A stretch of DNA of 52,300 nucleotides. It comes from Opitutaceae bacterium (GTDB lineage: Bacteria; Verrucomicrobiota; Verrucomicrobiia; Opitutales; Opitutaceae). Below are positions 31,345 to 45,702 of this stretch, piece by piece. The stretch spans positions 1 to 52,300 of the forward strand of contig JAIXQE010000140.1 of NCBI GenBank assembly GCA_027485815.1, written 5' to 3'. The notes below the pieces were generated by a model. The model worked only from the letters and a program-made list of their open reading frames with translations, was not told the origin of the DNA and made no database searches. A program made the translations under genes and the position numbers. The stretch's first letter is position 1. Every line of letters begins with the position of its first letter.

Positions 31345-32139
31345 TCAGCCGCGGACGGCGCGCCACACGGCGAGGCAGCGGGCGATGACCGCGGGCAACT
31401 CCGCGAGCGGCACCATGTTGGGGCCATCGCTCAGGGCGCGGTCCGGGTCGGGATGGGTCTCGAGAAACAAGCCATCCGCCCCCGCCGCCAGCGCCGCCTG
31501 GGCGAGGGGCGGCACGAATTCGCGCTGGCCGCTGCTACGCCCGCCGCCGGCGCCGGGCAGTTGCACCGCATGGGTCGCATCGAAGATCACCGGCCGCCCG
31601 TGGCGGGCCATCAGCGGGAAGGCGCGCATATCCACCACCAGATTATGGTAGCCGAAGGTCGTGCCCCGCTCGGTCTGCCAGACTTCGCTGGCCCCGCCGC
31701 TGCGCAGCTTGGCGGTCACGTGCGCCATGTCTTGCGGGGCGAGGAACTGGCCCTTCTTGACGTTCACCGTCCGCCCGGTCGCGGCCGCCGCGAGCAGCAG
31801 GTCGGTCTGCCGGCAGAGGAAGGCGGGAATCTGGAGCACGTCACAGACCTCGGCCACGGGCGCCACCTGGGCCGCGTCGTGGATGTCGGTCAGGACCGGC
31901 AGGCCGAAGTCGCGGCGCACGGCCGCCAGCTGGGCGAGGCCCTCGGCGAGCCCGGGTCCGCGGGCGCCGGCGAGGGAAGTGCGGTTCGCCTTGTCGAAGG
32001 AGCCCTTGAAGACGAGCTGCAGCTCCGGATGGGCGGCGCCGAGGGCGGCGAGGGCGGCGGCCACCGGACGGCAAACCGCGTCGCCCTCGAGCGCGCAGGG
32101 CCCGGCGATCAGCAGCAGGCGGGTGGGATCGAAGCGCAC
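31345..32139 (-). CDS. kdsA: 3-deoxy-D-manno-octulosonate 8-phosphate synthase
   Basis: 264 residues. Motifs: [10 protein letters not shown] (10-19), [90 protein letters not shown]. Cys15 in AGPC sits where E. coli KdsA has Asn, so this is the metal-dependent class (Aquifex type), with His, Glu and Asp partners also present. It condenses arabinose-5-phosphate and PEP for lipopolysaccharide Kdo. It starts five bases after the pyrG stop, in a pyrG-kdsA operon as in many bacteria. Confidence 0.95.
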   Translation of the reverse strand: MRFDPTRLLLIAGPCALEGDAVCRPVAAALAALGAAHPELQLVFKGSFDKANRTSLAGARGPGLAEGLAQLAAVRRDFGLPVLTDIHDAAQVAPVAEVCDVLQIPAFLCRQTDLLLAAAATGRTVNVKKGQFLAPQDMAHVTAKLRSGGASEVWQTERGTTFGYHNLVVDMRAFPLMARHGRPVIFDATHAVQLPGAGGGRSSGQREFVPPLAQAALAAGADGLFLETHPDPDRALSDGPNMVPLAELPAVIARCLAVWRAVRG

Positions 32140-32143
32140 GGGC

Positions 32144-34490
<2,347 letters not shown>

Positions 34491-34512
34491 TCCGCTCCCT
34501 TTCCCCTCCCTT

Positions 34513-35520
34513 ATGTCCTCCTTCGATCTCATCGGTGTCGGTTCCCCCATCATGGACCTCCTGGCGCAGGTCCCCGACGACTTCCTCCACCGTCACGTGG
34601 CCGGGGAAAAGGGCGGGATGGTCCTGGTCGATGACCAGGAGATGGGGCGCATCGTCGGCCTGCTCGGGCAAGCCCCCGCGCGGACCACGGGCGGCTCCGC
34701 GGCCAATGCCACCTTCAACGCGGCCCGCCTCGGCCTGCGCGCCACGTTCCTCGGCAAACTCGGCCACGATGAACTCGGGGACGCCTACCGCGGCCGTTTC
34801 GCCGCCGCCGGGGTCGACGTCAGCCGCTTCAAGCGCGGCGCCCACCCCAACGCCCGCTGCCTCGCCCTCGTCACCCCGGACGCCCAGCGCACGATGCGCA
34901 CCTTCCTCGGCGCCGCGATGACCCTCGCCCCCACCGAAGTCTCCGCGGCCGACTTCGACGGCTGCCGCCACGCCCACATCGAGGGCTACCTGGTCTTCAA
35001 CCAATCACTCGCCGACGCCGTGCTCTCCTCGGCCCGCACCGCCGGCTGCACCACCAGCCTCGACCTCTCCTCCTTCGAGGTGGTCCACGCCGCCCGCGAC
35101 TGGCTGTTCCGCCAGTTCCGCCACGGGATCGACGTGGTCTTCGCCAACGAGGACGAGATCCGCGCCCTGTTCCAGGATGCCACCGCCCCCTACGAGACCC
35201 TCGCCCGCCGGCTGGCCGATCACGGGGTGCTTGCGGCGGTCAAGGTGGGCAAAGACGGCGCCTGGCTCGCCCGCGGTAGCGACGTGCACCGCGTCCATCC
35301 GCTGCGGGTGCCGAAGGTCCTCGACACCAACGGCGCCGGCGACGCGTGGGCCTCGGGCTTCCTCGCCGGCTTCCTGCGGGGCTGGCCCCTCGCGGCCTGC
35401 GGGGAACTGGCCTCGCTGATGGGCGGCGAAACGGTCGGTCACCTCGGTCCGATCATCCCGGAGGAACACTGGCCGGAGGTTTCCCGCCGGGCCCGCGCCC
35501 TCGCGCCCGCCAGCGCCTGA
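34513..35520 (+). CDS. PfkB-family carbohydrate or nucleoside kinase
   Basis: 335 residues. PfkB signature 1 region: TTGGSAANATFNAARLG (about 58-74) and FLGKLGHDELG; signature 2: DTNGAGDAWASGFLAG with Asp271 and catalytic base Asp277. IDVVFANEDEIRALF and AAVKVGKDGAWLA are typical of the adenosine-kinase-like branch. It phosphorylates a sugar or nucleoside with ATP; the substrate is not evident. It could serve the ribose or adenosine salvage pool. Convergent with the RsuA-like gene. Confidence 0.9.
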   Translation: MSSFDLIGVGSPIMDLLAQVPDDFLHRHVAGEKGGMVLVDDQEMGRIVGLLGQAPARTTGGSAANATFNAARLGLRATFLGKLGHDELGDAYRGRFAAAGVDVSRFKRGAHPNARCLALVTPDAQRTMRTFLGAAMTLAPTEVSAADFDGCRHAHIEGYLVFNQSLADAVLSSARTAGCTTSLDLSSFEVVHAARDWLFRQFRHGIDVVFANEDEIRALFQDATAPYETLARRLADHGVLAAVKVGKDGAWLARGSDVHRVHPLRVPKVLDTNGAGDAWASGFLAGFLRGWPLAACGELASLMGGETVGHLGPIIPEEHWPEVSRRARALAPASA

Positions 35521-35540
35521 CCGGGCCGGCTTCGGACGGT

Positions 35541-36245
35541 TTAACCCGGTCCGGCGCCGAACGTTCCCGGCGGCAACACCCGCCACTCCCCGGCCGCCAG
35601 GCCTTCCAAGGTGAGCGCGCCGAATGACTCCCGGTGCAGGGCCACCACGGAGGCGCCCAGGGCGGCGAACATCCGCCGCACCTGATGGTAACGGCCCTCC
35701 GTGAGGGTGAGCCGGGCCTCCCGCGGCCCCAGCACCTCCAGCGCCGCCGGCGCGCAAGGATGCTCCTCTCCCGGCAGCACCAAGGTCCCAGCCGCGAACC
35801 GTTCCGCCGCCTCCGCGGGGACCGCGCCATCGAGCACCGCCCGGTACACCTTCGGCACCTTGTGCCGGGGCGACGTCAGCCGATGCACGAGATCGGGCAA
35901 ATCGGTCAGCAGCAGCAGGCCGGTGGTCTCCTTGTCCAGCCGACCGATGCTGGTCACCTGCGGGTTCCGGCGGCGCCAGCGCTCCGGGAGGGCATCGTAG
36001 ACCGAAGGCCCTTCCCGACCCTCGTGGGAACACACGAGGCCCGCCGGCTTGTGGTACAGGAGCAGGAGGCCCTCGGGATGATCCAGCGGCTCCCCATCGA
36101 CCGTCACCGCGTCCGCAGCCACCCGCTGGCCAGGATCGTCCGCCGTTTCCCCGGCCACCCGCACCCGGCCCGCCCGGAGCCAATCCCGGGCCTCGCGGCG
36201 CGAGCAGTAACCGAGATTGGCGAGGGTTTGATCGAGGCGGCGCAT
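35541..36245 (-). CDS. RsuA/RluB-family pseudouridine synthase
   Basis: 234 residues. S4 RNA-binding domain at 1-60 (MRRLDQTLANLGYCSRREARDWLRAGRV), then the synthase domain with GRLDKETTGLLLLT containing the catalytic Asp, VPKVYRAVL, and LTEGRYHQVRRMFAALG. Length and domain order fit RsuA (16S U516) or related 23S enzymes. Divergent from a hydrolase gene with about 50 bases between. Confidence 0.92.
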   Translation of the reverse strand: MRRLDQTLANLGYCSRREARDWLRAGRVRVAGETADDPGQRVAADAVTVDGEPLDHPEGLLLLYHKPAGLVCSHEGREGPSVYDALPERWRRRNPQVTSIGRLDKETTGLLLLTDLPDLVHRLTSPRHKVPKVYRAVLDGAVPAEAAERFAAGTLVLPGEEHPCAPAALEVLGPREARLTLTEGRYHQVRRMFAALGASVVALHRESFGALTLEGLAAGEWRVLPPGTFGAGPG

Positions 36246-36295
36246 CGTGTACCTTCTTCTTGCGGCGGCGCCGAGGGCGCTGGCGAACGAAAACC

Positions 36296-37438
36296 ATGCT
36301 GGCCGGGATGCTTCTCCCCTTCGCGCTCGCGCTCTTCGCGCTGGGCCTTCTGACGGTGCGCCCCGCGCCCCCCTGGTCCCCGTGGAAGCTCGCAGTGCTG
36401 GCGGGCGAATTCGGCCACTGGCTCGCGCCCCTCGCGGTACTGCTCGCCGGCACCGCCTGGGCCTCCGCCAGCCCTCCCGGCGCCGCCCCCGCCGCCACCA
36501 CCGCCTTCGCCCTCGGCGCGGCCGCCCTGTTGCTCAAACCCGCCCTGGAAGCCCGGCGCCTCGCCGCCTCCCTGCCCCAGACGCTGCGGGAACGGTTCGG
36601 ACCCCGCCCTTTGCCGGAAACCCCGTTCTCCCTCTCCCGCCTCTACCTCGGACGCGGACCAGACCCGGTGAGGCCACGGGAATATACCTTCGGCCCCGGC
36701 CTACCCCTCGACTTCTATCCCGCCCAAGGGCGCAACGGCCACGGCCCGGCGCCCTGCGTGGTGGTCATCCACGGCGGCGGCTGGGACGGCGGCGATCGCC
36801 GGCAATTGCCCGATCTGAACCATCACCTCGCCCGCCGGGGCTATGCCGTTGCGGCGATCTCCTACCGCCTCGCCCCCCGCGCCATCTGGCCCGCCCAGCG
36901 GGAGGATACCCTGGCCGCCCTCGCCTTCCTCAAGGCGCAGGCGGCGGAACTCGGGATCGACGGCACCCGCCTCGTCCTCCTCGGCCGCTCCGCCGGCGGC
37001 CAGATCGCGCAGACCGTGGCCTACACCGCCCGCGACCCCGCCATCCGCGGGGTGGTCGCCTTCTATGCGCCCTCGGACCTGATCTTCGGGTACGAGCACA
37101 CCCACGAGGACGACATGCTCCGGTCGCCGCACCTGATGCGGCAGTTCCTCGGCGGCACCCCCGTCAGCGCCCGCGCGAACTATGAGTCCGCCAGCGCCTG
37201 GTTCCAAGTCCACCCCGGCTGCCCCGCCACGCTCCTCCTCCACGGCCGCAACGACTGCATTGCCTGGCACCTCCACAGCGGCCGCCTCGACGAACGCCTC
37301 GGGAGTGCCGACGTCCCGCGCTGCTACGTCGCCCTCCCTTGGGCGACACACGCCTTTGATTTCAACCTGCGCGGCCCTGGCGGCCAGCTCAGCACCTTCG
37401 CCGTGGACTGGTTCCTCGACCGGTTGACGGACCGCTGA
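36296..37438 (+). CDS. Membrane-anchored alpha/beta hydrolase (hormone-sensitive-lipase type)
   Basis: 380 residues from ATG at 36296; an in-frame start 36 bases upstream would add only Arg-rich sequence. Three hydrophobic N-terminal segments (about 1-85) come before the hydrolase domain. Oxyanion motif HGGGW at 159-163, nucleophile Ser232 in LGRSAGGQ, candidate Asp in LHGRNDCI, catalytic His in PWATHAFDFN. It is a carboxylesterase or lipase in or at the inner membrane; substrate unknown. Divergent from rsuA, convergent with sdhB. Confidence 0.88.
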   Translation: MLAGMLLPFALALFALGLLTVRPAPPWSPWKLAVLAGEFGHWLAPLAVLLAGTAWASASPPGAAPAATTAFALGAAALLLKPALEARRLAASLPQTLRERFGPRPLPETPFSLSRLYLGRGPDPVRPREYTFGPGLPLDFYPAQGRNGHGPAPCVVVIHGGGWDGGDRRQLPDLNHHLARRGYAVAAISYRLAPRAIWPAQREDTLAALAFLKAQAAELGIDGTRLVLLGRSAGGQIAQTVAYTARDPAIRGVVAFYAPSDLIFGYEHTHEDDMLRSPHLMRQFLGGTPVSARANYESASAWFQVHPGCPATLLLHGRNDCIAWHLHSGRLDERLGSADVPRCYVALPWATHAFDFNLRGPGGQLSTFAVDWFLDRLTDR

Positions 37439-37445
37439 AAGGATT

Positions 37446-37486
37446 GGCCGTGGCGATCCGCGGCCGCAGCCGCGGCCACCACGGCC
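37446..37486. repeat. GC-rich inverted repeat (REP-like), copy B
   Basis: GGCCGTGG (37446-37453) pairs with CCACGGCC (37479-37486) around CCGCGG repeats. GCAGCCGCGGCCAC (37466-37479) is shared with copy A after recD2. It lies eight bases past a stop codon and between convergent genes, so it could also stop transcription from both sides; no T run. Confidence 0.6.
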
Positions 37487-37493
37487 TACGAAC

Positions 37494-38303
37494 TCAGGCC
37501 CCGCCGCCGGACGCCTGCGACTCCGCCTGGAAAGCGGAACGCACGGACGCCGCCAGGAAATCCCGGTTCATCCGCGCGATGAAGTCGTGCGAGATGAGCT
37601 TCGGGCACGCCGCGCTGCACTCGTACTGGTTGCTGCAGTTGCCGAAGCCGGCTTCGTCCATCGTCTGCACCATCCCCAGCACGCGCCGATCGCGCTCCGC
37701 CTGGCCTTGGGGCAGCAGCCCGAGGTGGCTCACCTTGGCCGCCACGAACAGCATCGCGCTAGAATTCTTGCAGGCGGCCACGCAGGCCCCGCAGCCGATG
37801 CACTGGGCCGCGTCCATCGCCAGATCCGCCTGCCCCTTCGGCACCGGAATGGCATTCGCGTCGCAGGCGGAACCCGCGCGCGCCGTGATGAACCCGCCCG
37901 CCTGCTGGATGCGGTCGAAGGCCGAGCGATCGCAGATCAAATCCTTCTGGACCGGGAACGGCTTCGCGCGGAACGGCTCCAGCGTGATCACGGCGCCGTC
38001 CTCGAAGCTCCGCATGTAGGTCTGGCAGCTGGCGACGCCGCGGTGCGGGCCGTGCGGCTTGCCATCAATCATCAGCGAGCAGGTCCCGCAGATGCCCTCG
38101 CGGCAATCGTGGGCGAACGCGATCGGCTCCTCGCCCCGGCGCTCCAAGTCGTCGTTCACGACGTCGAGCATCTCCAGCAGGGACATGTTGGGATTCAGGT
38201 TCGCGGCCTTGTACTCCACGAACCGCCCCTGGGCGGCGGGGCCCTCCTGCCGCCAGACGCGCAGGGTGACCGAGATGAGCTTGGAGCTGGTGGGAGCAAC
38301 CAT
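37494..38303 (-). CDS. sdhB: Succinate dehydrogenase/fumarate reductase iron-sulfur subunit
   Basis: 269 residues. 2Fe-2S ligands in [14 protein letters not shown] and the later VASCQTYM; 4Fe-4S ligands in [13 protein letters not shown]; the last cluster involves [13 protein letters not shown]. Residues 1-55 lead with [18 protein letters not shown], the Bacteroidetes/epsilon type B form of SdhB. It passes electrons from SdhA to quinone through SdhC. It is separated from sdhA by 444 bases holding a four-helix-bundle gene, so it is the distal gene of the sdhC-sdhA-sdhB operon. Confidence 0.95.
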   Translation of the reverse strand: MVAPTSSKLISVTLRVWRQEGPAAQGRFVEYKAANLNPNMSLLEMLDVVNDDLERRGEEPIAFAHDCREGICGTCSLMIDGKPHGPHRGVASCQTYMRSFEDGAVITLEPFRAKPFPVQKDLICDRSAFDRIQQAGGFITARAGSACDANAIPVPKGQADLAMDAAQCIGCGACVAACKNSSAMLFVAAKVSHLGLLPQGQAERDRRVLGMVQTMDEAGFGNCSNQYECSAACPKLISHDFIARMNRDFLAASVRSAFQAESQASGGGA

Positions 38304-38310
38304 GGGAGAA

Positions 38311-38739
38311 GGACGATTGAAGATTGATGATTTACGATTTACGCGGCCCGGAGCCGCGCGGTGCGCAGGGACGCGACCACGATGGAAAGGATCTCGGAGC
38401 CTTCCTGCTGCAGGGCCTGCAAACGCCCCGCGGGGATCAGCTCCCCCTCGACCAGCAGCTCCATCCAGTAGAGCGACTCATCGCACTCCTCCTCGACGAT
38501 CTTTAACTTATGCACGAAGTCCGGCCGCGACTTGGCCCGGCAGGCGGAACGGTAATTGGCGCCCACGGAGGTCCCGGAGCGCAGCAACTGCCCGCCCACC
38601 GTCCGCGCGACCTCGTTGCGGGGCAGGGCCTGAACCAAACGGATCACGCGCAAGGCAAACGCCTTGGTCCGCTGCTTCATCTCTTCGGCGGTCATACGCG
38701 AGGTCTGCAAATCCGCATTCGTCAATCGCTCAATCGTCC
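38311..38739. mobile_element. Small element with terminal inverted repeats carrying a four-helix-bundle gene
   Basis: GGACGATTGA starts the left end (38311-38320) and the same ten bases in reverse complement end it at 38730-38739. The likeness continues inward imperfectly for about 30 bases (AGATTGATGATTTACGATTT at the left; GCGATTGACGAATGCGGATTT read inward from the right). The ends are A/T-rich against a GC-rich background. The enclosed gene's stop codon lies in the left repeat. No clear target duplication. It sits between sdhA and sdhB. Confidence 0.55.
38339..38695 (-). CDS. Four-helix-bundle protein (23S rRNA intervening-sequence protein family)
   Basis: 118 residues from ATG at 38695; a TTG 30 bases further up would add ten residues. 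Family pattern: [41 protein letters not shown] in two parts, then [33 protein letters not shown] is the family signature. Such proteins form pentamers of four-helix bundles; they are found inside intervening sequences of 23S rRNA genes and scattered elsewhere, function unknown. Here it is inserted between sdhA and sdhB inside a repeat-bounded element, which is unusual for an sdh operon. Confidence 0.9.
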   Translation of the reverse strand: MTAEEMKQRTKAFALRVIRLVQALPRNEVARTVGGQLLRSGTSVGANYRSACRAKSRPDFVHKLKIVEEECDESLYWMELLVEGELIPAGRLQALQQEGSEILSIVVASLRTARLRAA

Positions 38740-38747
38740 CTTCACCC

Positions 38748-40670
<1,923 letters not shown>

Positions 40671-40680
40671 GGCGGGGAAG

Positions 40681-41475
40681 TCAGCGTTGGGGGGCGGAGG
40701 AGGCGGCGATCCGTTGCGCGGCGACCGTGCCCGCCGCCGGCTGGAGCAACCCGGTGAGGATCGCCCCGGGGATGGCGACGTTGCCGATGAGGTAGGCGAG
40801 GCTGAACAGCGCCACGCAGCGCCGCAACCCGGCCGCCCACTTGTGGTTCCGCAACCCCAGCGTCTGGGTCATCGCGTCGACGCCGTGCAGCAGGTGAAGG
40901 CTCAGCAGCGCCACCGCGATGATGTAGAACAGCGCCACCGCCGGTTGGCGGAAGCCCAGGAAAACCATGCTGTAGACGTCCTGCACCGCTTGGCCCTTGG
41001 CCACCACCGGGAAGCCCAGCAGGCGGAATTCGCCGCTCATCGCGTAGGAGGTCGCCGCCTTGAATTCACCCGCGCCCGCCACCGCGCCGACCGTGAAATG
41101 CGCCAGATGGTAAATCAGGAAGGCCAGCACCACCAGGCCGGAGTGCTTCATGTACCGCGACGCCACCGCCGCCTGGATCCAGCGCGAAACCCCGTAGGAC
41201 TCGGGTCCGCGCGCCGCCTTGTTCTCCAAGGCCAGCGCCACCGCCGCCCAGACGTGGATGCCCACGCAAACCAGCAACCCGACACGCACCACCCAGAGCA
41301 CCGGGCCGAGGGAGTGCAGGTAGGCGGCGTAGCCGTTGATCTGGTCCGGATGGCCGAAGATCTGCAGGTTGCCGATCAGGTGGCCGACCACGAAGCCGAC
41401 CAGCACCAGCCCGGTGACGGCCATCAGGATCTTCCGGCCGATCGAGGAGCTGAAGAGGAGACGAACAAGGTTCAT
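40681..41475 (-). CDS. sdhC: Succinate dehydrogenase cytochrome b subunit, type B
   Basis: 264 residues, five hydrophobic helices (about 14-38, 58-82, 108-130, 168-195, 222-245). His residues in [28 protein letters not shown] and HLLHGVDAM fit binding of two b hemes, as in Bacillus/Wolinella type B enzymes without a separate SdhD. First gene of the operon. In the 165-base upstream gap TAATAA on the minus strand (41571-41566) is a weak -10 candidate. Confidence 0.93.
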   Translation of the reverse strand: MNLVRLLFSSSIGRKILMAVTGLVLVGFVVGHLIGNLQIFGHPDQINGYAAYLHSLGPVLWVVRVGLLVCVGIHVWAAVALALENKAARGPESYGVSRWIQAAVASRYMKHSGLVVLAFLIYHLAHFTVGAVAGAGEFKAATSYAMSGEFRLLGFPVVAKGQAVQDVYSMVFLGFRQPAVALFYIIAVALLSLHLLHGVDAMTQTLGLRNHKWAAGLRRCVALFSLAYLIGNVAIPGAILTGLLQPAAGTVAAQRIAASSAPQR

Positions 41476-41640
41476 CGCGGAAAAATGCCAGGGGGAGGGA
41501 AAAACGAGCCGCCAAACTCGGCGCCCGCGCCCCCGAAGTAAAGGCGCCCGCCCCCACCCTCCAGCTTATTAGCGCGCCTAACCCGCCGGAGAAAAACCCC
41601 TTCGGTGAGCCGGCACTTCCGGGGTCGACCCGCCCGGCGC

Positions 41641-42561
41641 CTACCGGCCGGCCCAGGCCGCCAAGACGCCGCGGACGTAACCGATCGACTCCGCCAGCCC
41701 GGTCACCGGGTTGCCCGCCACCTTCTCATACTCAAACGACACGACCCCGTCGTACTTGATGTCCAACAGCGCCCGCAGCGTGCCCCGGATATCCAGCCGG
41801 CCCGCGCCCACCTCAATCGGGATGTCCCGCATCGCTCCCGGGACCGCCACGGAATCCTTCAGGTGCACGTCATACACCCGCGAAGCATACTTGCGGATCG
41901 CCGCCACCGCGTCCTCGCCGCCGCGCACCGTGTGGCCGACGTCGATGCAGAGGCCCACCCGGGAATCCAGGCCCTTCACCGCCTCGAACGCCACCGCCGG
42001 GGTCGGGTACACCTTGTCCTCCGGACCGTGATTGTGGATCGCCAACTTCTGGTCGAACTCCTTCGCCAACTTGGCGACCAAGGGGAGCGCCGCAAGGTCT
42101 GGCTTGCAAACCATCGTGGCCATCCCGGCCGCCTTGACGTTTTCGAACGCCCGGCGGCACTTGGCCTCGTCGTTGGGCAGGTTCACCACCCCGGAACCGG
42201 TCAGGGCGAGCCCGGCCGCCTGCAGCTTGGCGCCCACCGCCCGGCATTCCTCCACCGGGGCCGCCTCCCAGTTGCAATGCAGCCGGAACAACGCAAGGTT
42301 TGAGATGCGCATCACCTTGACCACGGCGATCGCCTCGTCGAGGGGCAGGTTGCGGAGGGAGTAGGAGGCGATCCCGAGGCGCAGGCCGTTTTCGCGGCCG
42401 CCGGGGAAGGTCGTGTAGGCCGGCAGGGCGGGCGCCGCCGCCGGCTGCTTCTCCTTCTTCTCCGCGGCGCGAAGGCCGGAGGCGGCCAAGGGGAGGCTCA
42501 GCACGCCCAAGGCGGCCGAACGCAGGGCTTCACGACGGGTCAGCGGGGAGGTCTGATGCAT
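41641..42561 (-). CDS. Exported sugar phosphate isomerase/epimerase-type TIM barrel protein
   Basis: 306 residues with a Tat-type signal (TRREALRSAALGVLSLPLAA, RR at 9-10) and an AxA-like cleavage site near SGLRA. The mature part is an AP-endonuclease-2/xylose-isomerase-like barrel: LRLGIASYSLRNLPLDEAI, KLAIHNHGPEDK, VGLCIDVGHTVRGGED, VYDVHLKD and GVVSFEYEK. His and Asp/Glu in these blocks are usual metal ligands. The substrate is likely a sugar derivative in the periplasm. It lies upstream of sdhC by 165 bases and need not be co-transcribed. Confidence 0.87.
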   Translation of the reverse strand: MHQTSPLTRREALRSAALGVLSLPLAASGLRAAEKKEKQPAAAPALPAYTTFPGGRENGLRLGIASYSLRNLPLDEAIAVVKVMRISNLALFRLHCNWEAAPVEECRAVGAKLQAAGLALTGSGVVNLPNDEAKCRRAFENVKAAGMATMVCKPDLAALPLVAKLAKEFDQKLAIHNHGPEDKVYPTPAVAFEAVKGLDSRVGLCIDVGHTVRGGEDAVAAIRKYASRVYDVHLKDSVAVPGAMRDIPIEVGAGRLDIRGTLRALLDIKYDGVVSFEYEKVAGNPVTGLAESIGYVRGVLAAWAGR

Positions 42562-42612
42562 GGGGGAAGGAATGGGGCGAAAAAAGGCGCACGCGCCGGC
42601 GCTTGGCGATGC

Positions 42613-43494
42613 TCAAATGACCGGCTCCGCCAGCGCGGCGGAAGCCCGCGCCACGGTCGCTCCCGGTGCCACGGCGGCGAACCGGCGCAGGTGCTTGAGG
42701 GCCACCTCGAACGACCGCGGCAACGGGGAACGCACGGTGCAGGGCTCCCGCGTGACCGGATGGGCGAAGGTCAACTCGCTCGCATGCAAGGCCAGCCGGT
42801 CGATCAGCGGCTTTTCCTCCTCGCGCCCCTTGTACCCCCGCTTGAGCCCCGAAAGGAGCAGCCGCACGTCCGGATGGCCGTAGAACACGTCGCCAAGGAT
42901 CGGCGCCCCCGCGGCCGCCAGATGGACCCGCAATTGGTGGGTGCGACCCGTGAGCGGCCGACAGGCGAGGAACGCATAACCCGCCGCGGGCTGCACCACC
43001 CCGCGCGCCGACGTCCGCCCGGCCGCGAAGCGCTCCAAGGTCGTGAACTCCGTCCGGCACTCCTTGCCGCCCCGCCCCCGAAACACCCGCATCCGACCCG
43101 GCTGGCGTTCATCCGGCCCCAGCGAGAGTTCGATCGTGAAAGCCTCCGGCAGCATCCCGGCCGCATCGCGCACCGGGGCCACCACCTTCATCTCCTGCCC
43201 CGGCGCCAGGACCACCACCATCGCGTGGTAGAGCTTGGCCACGGTCTTCGACTGAAACTGCCCCGAGAGGTAATCCAGGGCCGGCTTGGTCTTGGCGCAC
43301 AGCAGCGCCCCGCTCGTGTCCGCATCGAGCCGGTGCACGTTCGCCACGCCCCGGCCGTACGCCGGGTGCCCGTGCACGAGTCCCATCAGGTGCTCGCGGC
43401 CCTTGTCCCACCGGTCCGGCGCGACCAGCAGCCCGGAGGGCTTATCGAACACCACGAGGGATTCGTCTTCGAACAGGACGGGAGGAAGGGACAT
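42613..43494 (-). CDS. RluA-family pseudouridine synthase
   Basis: 293 residues without an S4 domain. VVFDKPSGLLVAPD, catalytic block NVHRLDADTSGALLCAKT, TVAKLYHAMV and LTGRTHQLRVHLAAAGAPILGD (two parts) define the RluA/RluC branch. The YGHPDVRLLLSGLKRGY insertion is clade-specific. It modifies uridine in 23S rRNA or tRNA, exact site unknown. Divergent from the DAHP synthase gene. Confidence 0.9.
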   Translation of the reverse strand: MSLPPVLFEDESLVVFDKPSGLLVAPDRWDKGREHLMGLVHGHPAYGRGVANVHRLDADTSGALLCAKTKPALDYLSGQFQSKTVAKLYHAMVVVLAPGQEMKVVAPVRDAAGMLPEAFTIELSLGPDERQPGRMRVFRGRGGKECRTEFTTLERFAAGRTSARGVVQPAAGYAFLACRPLTGRTHQLRVHLAAAGAPILGDVFYGHPDVRLLLSGLKRGYKGREEEKPLIDRLALHASELTFAHPVTREPCTVRSPLPRSFEVALKHLRRFAAVAPGATVARASAALAEPVI

Positions 43495-43615
43495 CGGCGG
43501 GATACGCGGCCCCCACCCTCGCCGCCCGCGGCCGCAAGGCGACTCCCAAAATGCCCTGCCCGCCGGCGCGCCAAGGCTTGCGCGTCACGTCCCGGCGCGA
43601 CCAAGCTGGCCGTTC

Positions 43616-44671
43616 ATGCAGAAGACATCGGACCTCAACGTGATCGAGACCCGGGCGCTCCCCCGCCCGGCGGACCTCCTCGCGGAGCTGCCCAAGACCG
43701 AGGCGCAGGCCGAGTTCGTCACGCATTCCCGCCGCGAGATCCACCGCCTCATCTTCACCGACGACCGCCGCCTGCTCCTCATCGTCGGTCCCTGCTCGAT
43801 CCACGACCTCGACGCCGGCCGCGACTACGCCCGCCGCCTCGCCGCCCTCGCCCGGGAAATCTCCGACCGGATCCTCGTCGTGATGCGGGTCTATTTTGAG
43901 AAACCCCGCACCACCGTCGGCTGGAAGGGGCTGATCATGGACCCGCACCTGGACGGCACCCACGACATCGCCGCCGGGCTCCGCCTCGGCCGCCGGTTCC
44001 TCCAGGACGTGCTCGACCTCGGGCTCGCCACCGCCACCGAGTTCCTCGATCCGATCACGCCCCAGTACGTCGCCGACCTCGTCTGCTGGGGCGCCATCGG
44101 GGCCCGCACCACGGAATCCCAGACGCATCGCCAGATGGCCTCCGGCCTCTCGATGCCCCTCGGCTTCAAGAACGGCACCGACGGCTCCCTCACCGCCGCG
44201 GTGAACGCCATCAAGGCCGCCGCGCAGGCGCAGACCTTCCTCGGGATCAACCTCGAGGGCGCGGCCGCCGCCGTCGCCACCCGCGGCAACCCCGATTGCC
44301 ACGTCGTCCTCCGCGGGGGCGCCGCCGGCCCCAATTACAGCCCGGAGCACATCCGCCGCACCGAGGAACTCCTCGCCCAGGCCAAGCTCCCGCGCTCGAT
44401 CCTCGTCGATTGTTCCCACGACAACTCCGCCAAGCAGCCCGCGCTGCAGCCGGATGTCCTCCGCGCCCTTCTGGCCCAGATCCGCGCCGGCAACACCTCG
44501 ATCATGGGCGCGATGATCGAGAGCAACCTCGGCGCCGGCAACCAGCCCTTCCCCCAACCCCGCTCCGCCCTCCGCTACGGGGTCTCCATCACCGACGGCT
44601 GCATCGACTGGGACACCACCGCCGCCCTCCTCCGCGAGGCCCACGCCGCCCTCGCACCTCGTTTCGCCTGA
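43616..44671 (+). CDS. aroG: 3-deoxy-7-phosphoheptulonate (DAHP) synthase, class I alpha
   Basis: 351 residues, ATG at 43616. [77 protein letters not shown] in two parts, [19 protein letters not shown] and [11 protein letters not shown] are diagnostic of the AroF/G/H group. First step of the shikimate pathway. The residues that set feedback by Tyr, Phe or Trp cannot be read safely. It is followed by malate dehydrogenase after 47 bases. Confidence 0.95.
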   Translation: MQKTSDLNVIETRALPRPADLLAELPKTEAQAEFVTHSRREIHRLIFTDDRRLLLIVGPCSIHDLDAGRDYARRLAALAREISDRILVVMRVYFEKPRTTVGWKGLIMDPHLDGTHDIAAGLRLGRRFLQDVLDLGLATATEFLDPITPQYVADLVCWGAIGARTTESQTHRQMASGLSMPLGFKNGTDGSLTAAVNAIKAAAQAQTFLGINLEGAAAAVATRGNPDCHVVLRGGAAGPNYSPEHIRRTEELLAQAKLPRSILVDCSHDNSAKQPALQPDVLRALLAQIRAGNTSIMGAMIESNLGAGNQPFPQPRSALRYGVSITDGCIDWDTTAALLREAHAALAPRFA

Positions 44672-44718
44672 ACCGCGCCGGCCTCGACTTGCCCGCGCAA
44701 CCTCCTTTTCTCCGCACC

Positions 44719-45702
44719 ATGAAAAACCCAATCCGCGTCGCCGTCACCGGAGCCGCCGGCCAGATCGGCTACTCCCTCCTCTTCCGCATCGCCTCGGGCG
44801 CCATGTTCGGCCCCGACCAGCCGGTCATCCTCCAGCTCATCGAAGCCCCCGTCGAGAAGGCCCTCAAGGCCCTCGAGGGCGTGGTGATGGAGCTCGACGA
44901 CTGCGCCTTCCCGCTGCTGCAGGGCGTGGTGCAGACGTCCGATGCCGCGGTCGGATTCAAGGACGCCAACTGGTGCCTGCTCGTCGGCGCCAAGCCCCGC
45001 GGCCCCGGCATGGAGCGCGCCGACCTGCTCAAGGACAACGGCCGGATCTTCATTGAACAGGGCCGCATCATCGATGCCGTGGCCGCCGCCGACGCCCGCG
45101 TCGCGGTCGTGGGCAACCCCGCCAACACCAATTGCATGATCGCCGCGTCCCAGGCCAAGCGCCTGCCCGCGGAACGTTTCACCGCGATGGTGCGCCTCGA
45201 CCAGAACCGCGCCCAGACCCAGCTCGCCCGCAAGGCCGGCGTCCCCCTCTCCCAGGTGCGCGACATCTTCATCTACGGGAATCATAGCCCGACGATGTTC
45301 CCCGCCTTCGCCCACGCCACGATCAGCGGCCGTCCGGCCACCAGCGTCATCACCGACAGCGCCTGGCTGCAGGGCCCGTTCTGCGAGACCGTCGGCAAGC
45401 GCGGTGCGGCCATCATCGCCGCCCGCGGCGCCTCCTCCGCCGCTTCCGCCGCCAATGCCCTCGTGGATCACGTGCGCAGCCTGATGACCCCCGGCGCGGT
45501 GCATTCGATCGCCGTGAAGTCGAACGGGCTTTATGGCTTCGACGCGAACGTCTGGGCCGGGATGCCCGTCATCACGACGAGCCCGGGCTCGTACGAGGTG
45601 ATCACCGGCTACGCGATGGACGCCTTCGCCCAGTCCAAGATCGCCGCGACCAACAAGGAGTTGGTCGACGAGCGTTCATTCGTGGCGGAGATGATCGGTT
45701 GA
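44719..45702 (+). CDS. mdh: Malate dehydrogenase (housekeeping)
   Basis: 327 residues. [19 protein letters not shown] (9-27) is the nucleotide-binding motif of the type 2 MDH group. Active site: [14 protein letters not shown] with the substrate Arg, [23 protein letters not shown] and the catalytic His in [11 protein letters not shown]. This TCA-cycle enzyme is distinct in type from the microcompartment dehydrogenase at 6880-7809. Downstream sequence is a short-repeat patch. Confidence 0.95.
   Translation: MKNPIRVAVTGAAGQIGYSLLFRIASGAMFGPDQPVILQLIEAPVEKALKALEGVVMELDDCAFPLLQGVVQTSDAAVGFKDANWCLLVGAKPRGPGMERADLLKDNGRIFIEQGRIIDAVAAADARVAVVGNPANTNCMIAASQAKRLPAERFTAMVRLDQNRAQTQLARKAGVPLSQVRDIFIYGNHSPTMFPAFAHATISGRPATSVITDSAWLQGPFCETVGKRGAAIIAARGASSAASAANALVDHVRSLMTPGAVHSIAVKSNGLYGFDANVWAGMPVITTSPGSYEVITGYAMDAFAQSKIAATNKELVDERSFVAEMIG

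Noticed and set aside
41566-41594. Promoter for sdhCAB with TAATAA and TTTCTC on the minus strand
   Set aside because: The -35 match is poor; mentioned under sdhC only as a weak -10 candidate.
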